NCBI GenBank assembly: GCA_032622095.1 | Contig: CP136061.1 | Location: forward strand, 128,910,754 to 128,974,753 | Direction: 5' to 3' | From: Siphonodentalium dalli | Lineage: Eukaryota; Mollusca; Scaphopoda; Gadilida; Siphonodentaliidae | Length of the DNA stretch: 64,000 bases | Shown here: positions 44,401-56,400 of the stretch, piece after piece | Position numbering within the stretch: the stretch's first letter is position 1 | Layout: each line of letters starts with the position of its first letter | Made by a program: the position numbers and the translations under genes | The notes under the pieces: generated by a model | Told to the model about the DNA's origin: nothing | What the model saw: the letters and a program-made list of their open reading frames with translations, nothing else | Databases searched by the model: none

Positions 44401-47400
44401 GACGGACGTACGGACTCACGGACGCACGCACGGACGCACGGACGGACGCACGGACGGACGGACGGACGGACAGGTGCAAAACAGTATACCCCCCTTTTTT
44501 TTTTAAAAGGGGGTATAATGATGTTTAATATGTGAAACATACATGATTTAATAAGTGTTTTCTAGAAAATTATTGTCATATGAGATCAAATCACATGTAT
44601 GTGTGAATCACTTCTATTTGCTGTTACATGTACCTTCCGTATACATATATGCCATGTTTGCTGAATATATATAAAATATATTTAAACTTTAATATTTTAC
44701 CCACACACATTTCAATAATTTGATATTCTTTTAATAGTTGAAATAAAATAAAATAGTCGAATGAACTCTTTGACACTATCCTTGCTGAAACCAAGTTTTT
44801 TTTCTTCCAAATATTCTAGAAATTTTTGGGTGAGTTCATCCCTTTTATTTATGGATTTGTCCAACTTTGGAAGCTGGAAAGTCTTTTCCATAAGAACACT
44901 GAATGCAGACTTCGTTGGTGCATCTGCACTGGTAGTTGCACGTTGACAAGTACTTGAAGAAGTATTGGTGGTCACCGTGATCTTAAAATAAAAGCCAAAG
45001 AGCGGCGGTGTCTGAGAAACAGAGATTCAACTTCCTATGGCCTTATACTGTCTTGTGAGGAACACACATTTGACAAAATGCAGAAACATAACTTTTGCAT
45101 AACCACTGAAGAAACTGCATCAAGTTACACAAAATAGTTCACTGGGCACATCATAGAGGGTATTGGGGTGGCAGTAGTCACCCAACCATATTTCATTGGT
45201 GTATTCTTTCCAGCAGCATTGTTAGGTAAGTGAAATACAAGGTGTAGTGTTACAAAATGGAGCAATATTACTCACATGAGCTGACAACCATGGCTCCTGT
45301 TTAACCATCTAATAAGTTCAATATTAATTGAGAGAGTAACCAAGCCTGATTATAATCTTCTAGGTCAAAATGACCTAAACAATTGTAATTGGGTACGTCA
45401 CTCTGAAATCATGTAGGTCAAAATAGTGGGAAATTCTCAGAAGCTAAAAACACCAAATAAATAGAATATTTTAAGAATAAATTTGTCATTTTATATGTTT
45501 TTTTTATATTTATTGAGTAGTGGTCAAATGTGAGCCTCTATTTTCAGCCTTTTTTTGTCCAGAACTTTCTTAAACTTTCATAAAGACTCTACATGATAGA
45601 CTAGTGCAAACACTGGTAGTTCCGAGGGCTGTTATTAAACCTCAAACATAATCTGCAGGAGATTTTAAGGTCCGAGAGACTGGAAATATCATTTCTTTTT
45701 CGTTATCAATAATAATTCTTTGATATAGAAAACACTTGTGAATTTGAAAGCAAACTATCTCAACCTATCTTCCCTTCATCAGGGGAAACATTAGTGACAC
45801 TATCCCACACAGCGGGCTAGCATCACTAAATTCATCCTCTGGGAACCTCATTCTGCTTAGGCCTCAACTGCTATGGGAGACCTAGCATCAGATTGAATTT
45901 CCCCAGTTGAACTTGATGTTCACCCATTAGTCATCTCGATTATGCATTTTATTGAAAACAAGCAGTCGCAGACAGCGGTATCCCCAGCCGAAATGTGCAG
46001 TTGGGGAAGTGCATTCTCAATAATGTTTGCGTTCTCCGCCGAAATGTGCAGTTGGGGGAAGTGAATTCTCAACAAGAGGTGGTATTTTGTCAAAAAGCCT
46101 GGCTTGCGAACTCATTTTAGGACTGACATTTGTGGAAATTAGCCATGTGACGTTGTCCATTTGCACTAAAAATAATAAACAAAGTCCAATAACTCTGCTG
46201 AAAATATCCGGCCGGACCTGGTTTGCGAACTCGTTCTAGATACTGGTCATGTGAACTCATATACCAAAAATCTTTGAAATCCGTTGACCTCATATACCAA
46301 AAATCTTGGAAATCCATTGACATTTGTGGAAATGAGCCCTGTGACGTCGTCTATTTGCTATTTGGTAAATTCGACAAAAAGAATAAACAAAGTCCAATAA
46401 CTCTGGTAAAAATATCCGACCGGACCTGGCTTGCGAACTCATTCTAGGTAATGGTCAGGTGAACTCATATACCACAAATCTTTGAAATCCATTGACACTT
46501 GTTCAAGTTATGACTCTTACAAATTCGGGACGGACGGTACGACGGACAGATGGACGGACGGAACCCATTCCTATATCCCCCGCAAATTTTCAATTTGGCG
46601 GGGGATAATTAGGGAATATAGAAACTTCCCAGAAGGGAAAAAGTAACTAAAAACAATGTTAATTTGAGACTATTAAAACTTCCCAGAAGATAAGGTCCAA
46701 GCAGAATGAGGTCGCCAGCGGGTGAATTTGGTGCTGCTAGCCCACTGTGTGGGATGATGTCCTACACAAACTCAATTGAGTAGGTCACTTCAAATTATGT
46801 TTAGGACAATGTCCTTGACAGAACACTTAGGTAACACAAATTTAATAATATGTTTCTCACACCACCGCCCCATAAAAATATGTGCCGCTGGGCTGCGCTG
46901 TGTGCTTTTTATTGTGACTGGACAATATAAAACATTTTATATTTAATTTTTTTTTTTAATTTGGAATATATTAATTTTTTTTAAACACCACATGGATCAT
47001 TCACCACAGGTATTCGTAACTAACAATATTGATACTCTATTTTTTTTAATGTAACTCAATTTGGGGTTAAACAAATAAATATTTGCCAACCGGAAAATGT
47101 TGGTCATAAAATGTTAAAAAATAAATATATAACCTGTCTGCCTGCCCATTTTGAAAAAAAAAATGTCCGAGATACATATAATTAACTTTGTGTGGGCTTA
47201 TAATCAGACTTGATCGTAACACAGTGCAGCGACATTACTCACGTGAGCCGACAACCAGCTTTCCTGTTTAACCATCTCTTCCAACCGATCCATCATCTCT
47301 TGTTTTTCTTTTTCGATTTTCTCAAATTCCTCTTGATGGGCCATTTCTGCCTCCTGGGAGAAGAAAGGTTACAAAGCATTAAGTTGAAGTACTCTTAATT

Positions 47401-50400
47401 CAATCACAATTTGTTGCTTAAAGCGATATATATTCTCATGCCTCAAACATAGAATTTGCATGCACAGGAAACATTCGGGGCATCAAAATAGGTAAATAAA
47501 TATATGATCTACTTATCTTGACCTTATATGCCTCAGAATAGTTTGGTTTATTATACGTTATCTCCGGCAACATTGGATATACATTGAAATTTAATATCTG
47601 GATGTCGAGAAATCCAGGTATAAAATCTCCTGTACCCCATGATGTTGCCGGAGATAATGATTTTGTCCCCAAACACAACAATAGGATTATGGCTTCATGC
47701 TAGAGCAATATCATGATTGGTGGAAACTGCTAGTTTAAGGGTCATTCATATACCCCCGATGTTTCACATGCTCATATACCCCCCGATGTTTCACATACTC
47801 ATATACCCCTGATGTTTTGTGCATGTTCTCTTCAACCCAGCTGTGACAGAGGGACATATGGTGATTAGAATGTGGTGTTGTAGCCAATCAGATTGATTTA
47901 TAGTCGTTTCGGCCGCTAGGCCATATTACGACGCAGGGTTAATGCTGGCTTAGTCCAAATTGGCCAATAGCCAATTTTTGTGTGAAAATGGCCATAAAAG
48001 ATTTCATTTGGCCAAACTTTTTTTTACCCCGAATGAAGACAGAAATCTAATTCAAAGCATTGATTCGAAAGTGGCAAAATTACATCAAAGAAAAAAGCCG
48101 ATTCACAACTCAGATGAATGGTTGTCACTTTGTTGCAAAATCTTATTAGCAAATTCCCCAATTTCTGACGTCATTCATGTTATGATTGCTTTTGAGAAAC
48201 TGACATGTCTGGCTGGATAGGGCCAGTTACTTGCTCAATACCAGTGTGTGGAAATTAAGATTGACAGAGTGGGCTACTTTTACTACCCCTGCATATTATC
48301 CTTTACACAAAGCTTTTCTCACTTCATAATCATTGCTAGCACCCACGGAGCATTACCATGCAAATTTCACTCACTCCGAATGAAAAGAAATTACTTAAAA
48401 CAAAATTATTTCACGCAATTTTTGTCTGGCACATTATTTTTTTTATTGTGTGCAGATGTGTCCAGGAACATGAATTGAGTCAGTCCTGAATCATATCAAA
48501 ACATTATATTGTTTCCCTCCTTAGTATTATTTTAGTTTTTATATTTTTACCCGAACAATTCTGTCAATTAGCACCATGCAATTGCTCTAGCTCATGAGCC
48601 GCCCCAGCTGCCAGTGCTTGTAAGTGTTAGTGACAGTAAATAGGAAGTAATTATGGAGGCGTGGTTAAATCGGGAATGAGAATCGTCAATTAACACAGCT
48701 CATTAGTTGGCGAACACGGTGTCAGTGACAGAATTATTGCACTTGCTTAAGCGAATTTATGATATTATAACTACACGTAGTTAGTCGAATGTTTGCACAT
48801 TTCAACAAATAAACTTTGAAATTAAGAAATTTTTTAGCCATTAATGGTGAGCCCAGAAAATGATGATTTAGTTTTTAGAAAAAATCTCATTTGGCCAAAC
48901 TTTTGACCAAAATATTTTTTGGCCCAAGATGAACACTGTCACGACATGGTATAACAGTTGTTAATATTCCTGTTAGGTGACTATGGTACCTGCAGCTTAT
49001 CCTTGATATCCTGCACCTCGTTAAGTTGGTCTTGGTATTTCTCCGCTAGCACTTGTAGTTCATCTTGGTTCTTTTGGACCATGTCCTTCAGGTGAGTACA
49101 TTCTTCCTCGCTATTGCTGAATGACCTCTGTGGGAGAAAAGGTCAAATTAGAGAATAACAATAATTTTGACCATGGTGGTGGATTCGATTTAACGGTATT
49201 TGCCATAGTCCAGTAGTTCAATGGATAGAACACTTGGCTTATCACTGCTCTTAACGTAGCAATATGAGGCCACTGCTAATTTGTTGAACTTCCCTAAAAA
49301 TGATTGAATGGGAATCAAGTAACTATAGATCAGAGAATATCCAGTTGTCCAAGGAAGGTTTCCCACAGTTCAGAACCAATAAAATTTAAGGTCATTCAAG
49401 AAGACTTCTCAACATTTTTTAAAGAGTTTGCTCTGTTCTGAACTTCGATAGCATTTAAAGCAATTACTTGGCAATTTAAACTTTTTTGATATCCTCAATT
49501 CCAAGAAATAGTACGTTGAGTTAAAGCATGAATTCTTTACTGTAATTAATTGTAACATGCATCAGAATGAATCACACATTCCATGGTCTCACATCAAACA
49601 AGATGTTGCACCATGGGTGCTGGGATACCCCGATGGTGAAAATTTAAATATGGGTATCTTTTGAAAGCCCTCCTGATGCCAAACATGCTTACCATATTTC
49701 ATCGAGATCCGATAACCCATGGTTAGGATATAAGAGCGGACGGATGGAATCCAACATTTTCAGATAAACAGAGGGATAACTCTTAAAACGGAAAATGTGA
49801 ACAACGTCAATGAACGCTCTTTCGAAAGCCCTCCTGATGCCAAACCTATGTACCAAATTTCACTGATATCCAATCACTCATGGTTGAGATATATGAGCAG
49901 ACGGACGGACGGCTAGACATCTTTTGGGATGGGGGTATAACTAACCTCTATATCAGAGAGCTTCCTCACAGCTTCTAGTTTCTCTTGTAGCACCTTTCTC
50001 AGTAGATCCTACAAAAGAGATCATTCAACACTTTTAATTGTGACCAAGCCTGTTTTAAATGTGTCTGACATTTGCAGAATGAGGTACCCAGAGGGTGAAT
50101 TTAGTGATGCTATTCATGACATTGGGCTAGCATCACCAAATTCACCCTCTGGGGACCTCATTCTGCCTAGGCCTCATCTTCTGGGAAGTATCTATAGCTT
50201 CAAATTGACATTGTTTTTAGTTTGTTTTAGTTACTTTTTCTCTTCTGTTGAGTTTCTATATCCCCTAATTTTCAGAAGATAAAATGCACAATCGAGGTGA
50301 CTAATGGGTGAACATCACCAAATTCTACTGGAGAACTTCAATCTGATCCTAGATCTCCCACAGCAGTTGAGGCGTAAGCAGAATGTTCCCAGAGGGTCAA

Positions 50401-53400
50401 TTTGGTGATGCTATCCCTCCGTGCGGGATAGATTCAATAAATTCACCCTCTGGGGACCTCATTCTGCAAACGACAAGACACATTAAAATCAGGCTTGTGA
50501 CAGCCCATTTTTTGAAGATTTCCAAACCTCCAGTTACAACACCATACATCGTTGCGTGCATTTTTCCATTGAAAAATATTGTCATCATTTTTCCAGCTAT
50601 TATTAAATCTATACATTTTGCTCCAGGCATACTTTATGCACCTAAAATCATAAACATATGAGAAAATTGAGATACGAACCAGCTTCGCCATCACTGAACA
50701 GATTATGTTGACCTAATATACCAGGCACCTTAACAATTGAACCACCATGAAATTTGAAGTAACCATGATTCTGTCGTGCTTTGTTTATGTTTTCAAAAAG
50801 ACCGACTTCATCCAAAGTCTATTTGGCAACATTCGGATTTTTGCATATCGAATGCGCCCAAACAACGAACATGTGGAAAGCACGCAATGTAGTTCTATTC
50901 CAATATACTATCGCTGTTAGAATGTTTTTAAATGGTAAGCGGTGTCATTACTGGTTAGTGAAACATTAATTACACTGGATGTCTCTTGTATGTTTTTAGA
51001 ACTTAATTTCCACTTAGCATACTAAATATTGTGTTTACTCCTTCACTTTCGCTTTCTAATATTGTAAACAAACTTTATACACACCCGAACGGAATAAGAC
51101 GAGTTCACATCGTGAGGTCAAATGAGGTGCTTTCGAAATTATATAAACAATGCAGTAAACATCTTTTTTCATATTAAATTACCGCTTTCAATTGACAACT
51201 GTTGTGGAGTTCAGAACAAGTATGATGATTTTATGGAATAAACCAGATTATTGTCACAATTGTGATATTTCATTATACTTATTGGTGGTTTTAAGTGATC
51301 TGGGCAACAACGCTTAAAGTGCCTCATAAAGGACTAATGGGAGTGGTCTCGGCATAAACCAGCATCTTGCTATACCAATTTCACTTGCTGGTTTACATTC
51401 GAGGAAACTTGGACTAGCCAAATTACAGTGGAGGTAGATTATCTTTGCCTTGAACTTATTATTACACATTTCCTTAGGGAACTACTCGTCAATGAGTATT
51501 TAGTAAAGAAATGGTTAAAATATTCTTTTATTAGCAACATTATGCGCCTCACCTAACTGATGCTATCATAAATGTTAAATTCTTATTTTGTCATTTAGAA
51601 AATACTTTTTATTCTATAGTTCCATCATCCACATTTGCTCGCTATGTTAACTTCATCTATGTTGTGTGTCTACATCTTTCTATGTGGAAGGAACATTATG
51701 AATTGCTTATAATTATTTAATTGGTAAAGACACATGATTGGAATGTATCCTGATAAAATTCATGCAATGGAAGAATTTAAACTATACTAACTTTGGCAGT
51801 GGTTTCGTAATTCAGTTTGTCTTCCTGTAATGCAACCAGTTCCTGCCGCAATGTGTCTTCTGTGTGAGCCTAAAAAAATATTTGGAAATATTGACGAGAA
51901 GCTTATCCATGCACAAGGAAATTATAAATTTGCATCAGATTCAGTCTTTTAGATATTGATGTTGCCTATGTGTCTTATAGGGCTGAAGCCTTAACCCTTC
52001 CATGTCTAGAGCTTCCTGAAATTTTGCGAAAACCCTGTGTCAATGCATTCTCTTATATATAAGAGTCATATATAAGAAAATGCGTTGACATAACAATATT
52101 TACAATATTTTCCAGAAGTCCATAGTGAATTTGGCGAAGCTAGCCCACCATGCGGGATAGCATCACTAAATTCACCCTCTGGGGACCTCAATCTGCAAAT
52201 ATCAGACACACTAAATTCAGGTTTGATGTGTGCTTAAGTAGAACCCATAAATTGAATTTGGTCAAAATCGGATTAACTTCGTTAGAGTTCTCATGCTTAC
52301 ATAGTGAAATAAGGCATAACCCCTGAAAACAAAATCAGGCGTCCAGTTTTTTAAACTCATTCAAGAGATTCGTGAGTAGAAGCTATGATCCAAATTTGGT
52401 CAATATCAGATTACATTTGTTAGAGTTATCGTGCATACATTGGGAAATAAAACAACCAGTAATAATCTAGGAGGCATATTAACCCTTCCAAAACTGGAGC
52501 TTCCTGAAATTATGCGAAAACCCTGTGCCATTGCATTCTCTTATATATGCGATCTCCCATAGGGAGCCTCGAATAGAGAAGAGAATACATTGGCCTAACA
52601 ATATTTACCTTGACCATGTAAGCCAGTACATTCTCTTATAATATATGCGAGGCTCCCTGTGGGAGATTCACATATGTAAGAGAATAAGCTTTAATGCTGC
52701 ACAAGCACTGCTCCTGTCATGAAAGGGTTAACAACTAAAAATAAATTCGGGCAGGACTGGTTTTGGAGCGCATCTAAAAGATTCATGATAGAGAGGCCAT
52801 GATTCAAATCGGATCACATTCGTTAAAAGTTATCGCTCTTAAGTCGCGAAATAGACAACTGGCAAACAATCCATGAGGCATAATACCTGGATAAAAATTT
52901 GTGCGAGACTGGTTTACGAACTAAAAGAGATTCATGAGTAGATTATTGATACAAATTTTGTCAAAATTGGATAACTTTTGTTAAAGTTTTTTTTCTTTAT
53001 TGACATTATATACATAGACATATTAAAACGTTTCATATACAAAATGACATTAACAACAATAATGTCCTGGTGAGGGTGGCAGGGACTTTCGCACCAACTC
53101 GCAAATACCTTACATACATTCAAAATGGAAATGACCCCTCATGCATTTTTTATTACACAGACTGTTTATGAATGGACAATGACTAAACAAAATTTTTAGA
53201 TAAGCATATAATTTATAGTCTTCAATATGACAAACATTGCTGCTATCCGTGGCAGAAATTGATCTATAGCGTTAAAAACGGTTAACCCTTTACCCAACAG
53301 AACGGCCCTGTGCCAATGCATTCTCTTATATATGCGAGTCGACCATATATAAGAGAATGCATTGGCTTAACACATTAAAAATTATAAAATTGTTAAAGAA

Positions 53401-56400
53401 TGTAAGAAAAAATGGTAAAAAGTGTTTTTAGGCCAATGCATTCTCTTATATATGCGAGGCGACCTATGGTCGACTCGCATATATAAGAGAATGCATTGGC
53501 ACAGGGCTAACTGTAACTATCACAATGTGGTCAAGGAGCCGGTTCCAATTATATCCATATTTGTATGGTTCTATTGAGACAGACCTAAGATATTTTAGGC
53601 TGTTGAAGCTTTATTTGGCCGGTTTTGGCCGGTTTGTTGGGTAAAGGGTTAAATAACAAACTAGTTATGGGTCCTCAAAGTACTTGAAAGGGCAAAGTAT
53701 AGGTCAAAGTTTTGTTACAGTTATTGTGCTTCTGTTGCGACATGAACGGACAGATGAATGCCACCTTCAAACAATAGTTTGTTGCTGCTTGCACAACTCG
53801 ATCAAATCTCTAGAGAATAGATTTTGAGATTCTTACCAATTTTCATTGCTTACTTTTTTTCTGCATCAACATCATGTGCTCAACTTCCCTGTATGAGTCT
53901 CAGTATTTGCAAAACCATTACTCCAGACTAATATACAATTCCTCTCTAATTTAATGCGGAGATATATAACATTAATTTGGACCAATTGATCACAATGAAG
54001 CTGGATCCGCCCCTTTAATGGGGTAGTATATAGGATATTAAGTGTGCCAGATATTAATTCCGAGTCACATACTTTTGAATATGCATGAAGTTGATTTTGT
54101 AGCACCTCTAGACGTGATATGAGTCTATCTTCTGTGATAAGAGCCTGGAATAAATTAAAGTTCATGATTACATGAAAAATTACATGCAATAAAATGATAC
54201 AAAAAGAAACCAAACCTGGATTGGCTAAAAATAACTACAATGCCAAGTGTTAAGGTTTTTAAATCATAATAATTAATGCAAAGTCTAATGGAAAAAACTG
54301 CTTTGTTATGCATTGCACAGATTAAAACATGACCATGATGTCAATCCAATGCTCAATGCGACTTGTTTATATGACAATGAAGGCTTTTGGTACAGAATTG
54401 CTCAGTACAGAGAACAGATGCCTTCAAAACTTCAACAATGTTTCAGCGATAACAAAAAGTTCTTTTTCTTTTTAAATGATCTTTTCAATGATAGATAATA
54501 TATATATTATATATGTGTGTGCTTAACTGCCAATCTACCAAGCTTGAAATAGAATGTATTGTGAAATGTGATATCATAGCAGATCATTGAGCAAATTTTT
54601 TTTTTAATCCATTTGATATAAAAGTGAAAAAAAGTCCTTCAGTGATACGAATATATAGCATCTCGATTGTGACATAGTACTCTAAATTCTCTAGCAATCA
54701 AAAGAATTTTAAAATCATTTCTCCAAATAATTTCACATATGTTATAAAACGTGCATGACATACCTGCCATCCGCCCTCAGCTGATTCCTGAGTTTGTTGT
54801 AGCAGTGACTGTAGCGTCTGTAGTTTCTGTTCCAACATTTTCTCTCGATGCAGAGCTTCCTATCGACACAAAGATAGAGGTTATAACCCTTTGATGACGA
54901 AAGCTGCGCTGGTGCAGCATTACAGATCCTGTGCTATTTCATTCTCTTATATATGCAATTCTCCCATACGGAGAATGCACTGGCTTACAAGGTCAAGGTA
55001 AATATTGTTAGGCCAATGCGTTCTCTTATATATGCGAGGCACACTATGGGTGACTCGCATATACAAGAGAATGTATTGGCACAGGGTTTTCGCATAATTT
55101 CATGAAGCTCCAGTTATGGAAGGTTTTAATAATAATTTAGATGCAACAATGAGAAGAGCTTCATAGGAGTGATTTGGATTGGAAAAAATTTAAAACTAGT
55201 TAATTATCATATAGGTGTATTTAACTCCCATGAGTTAGAGATCAGACTTTGTAAACATCTATGGTCGTTTGTTGAACTTATTATCTGAACATCTCCTAAG
55301 GGAACTACTCATCAATGAGTCTTTAGTGTAGAAAGAGTTAAGTTGTCATAAGCCATCCAGTGATAGTGATGATTGTTTGATTTTTGAACTTATTATCTGA
55401 ACATCTCTAAAGGGAACTACTCATCAATGAGTATTTAGTGTAGAAAGAGTTAAGTTGTCATAAGTGATAGTGAAGATGGTTTGATTTTTTATCCATGAAA
55501 ATTTATGGTAACCTGATTCATGTACAGTAATGCCCTAATTAATCGACTTCTTAACCACAGCAGAATTATGGGTAACTTTTCAGGATTTAGTCGGAAATAT
55601 GGCTTGTTGCCATTCATCGGAAAGCACTCGGGGAGAGCTTTCTGATGAATGGCAACAAGCCATATTTCTGACTAAATCCTGAAAAGTTACCCATAATTCT
55701 TTTGTGGTTAAGGAGTCGATTACTTAGGGCATTACTGTATGACAATTTGATACATGATAAAAAGATTTTTAAGATGATTTAAAAATGGCTGACTATCATA
55801 GTACTACAGTCATTTTGTCCACATATTATTTTTTCGCAGTACTGAAGGGAATGAATTTTTGCGCAAGTAAATTGAAAATTACAGTGTAGACAGGTGTTAT
55901 TACATCACACACATTTCCTGTGAAGATCTGAACAAGGTTTAAGGTTAGCAACTGAAAAACTTGTCCATATGCTCAATTTTTTACTTAGAACATCTGTGAT
56001 TATCAGAAACGAGCCAGCTTCGTTAAGCCTTTCAAGGTGGGAGCTGTGCTGGTGCAGTATTAAAGACCCTGAGCCAGCATATTCTCTTATATATGTGAGT
56101 CTCCCACTATGGTGATGCGCCACTATTCTATCAACCATATAGTTTTTTACACACCTGTAGGCACCATTTATTTTGTAGAGACCTGTAGATAGCCATTTAT
56201 ATTGTACATACCTGTAGGTATTGTGCGAGTTGGTAGAGTTCCTGAGATTGGATGGTGATGCCGGGAGGACTGGGTGCATTCAGGAATGGACTGGAGTTGG
56301 AATATCTGAAACAAGCAATTCAGGATTAACACACTGCTGGGATTGCATAACATGTCTGTTGAACTGTTTCAATTTGCAAGTGTGTTCAACAATAAGTTGT

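Larger units (their letters stand above)
42781..45048. mobile_element. 2.27-kb inverted-repeat element
   Basis: Inverted ends of about 38 bp contain agttgaatctctgtttctca-type sequence at both sides. Inside are GGCAGGCAGGTTTTTA-rich subterminal repeats near the left end, a pearl-like ~173-bp array with ACGG tail, and an ORF remnant near the right end. A related GGCAGGCAG-containing end lies at about 47060-47165, so the real element may be longer or a second copy may exist. Confidence 0.5.

Noticed and set aside
44712-44994. Coiled-coil-like frame as an extra SLMAP exon
   Set aside because: Exon 8 ends in phase 0 and exon 9 begins in phase 0 with the conserved continuation. The frame has no donor before its stop and lies by a transposon inverted repeat.
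47960-48478. Two forward frames of 86 and 76 codons
   Set aside because: Both lie inside a non-autonomous hAT-type element and show no transposase similarity.
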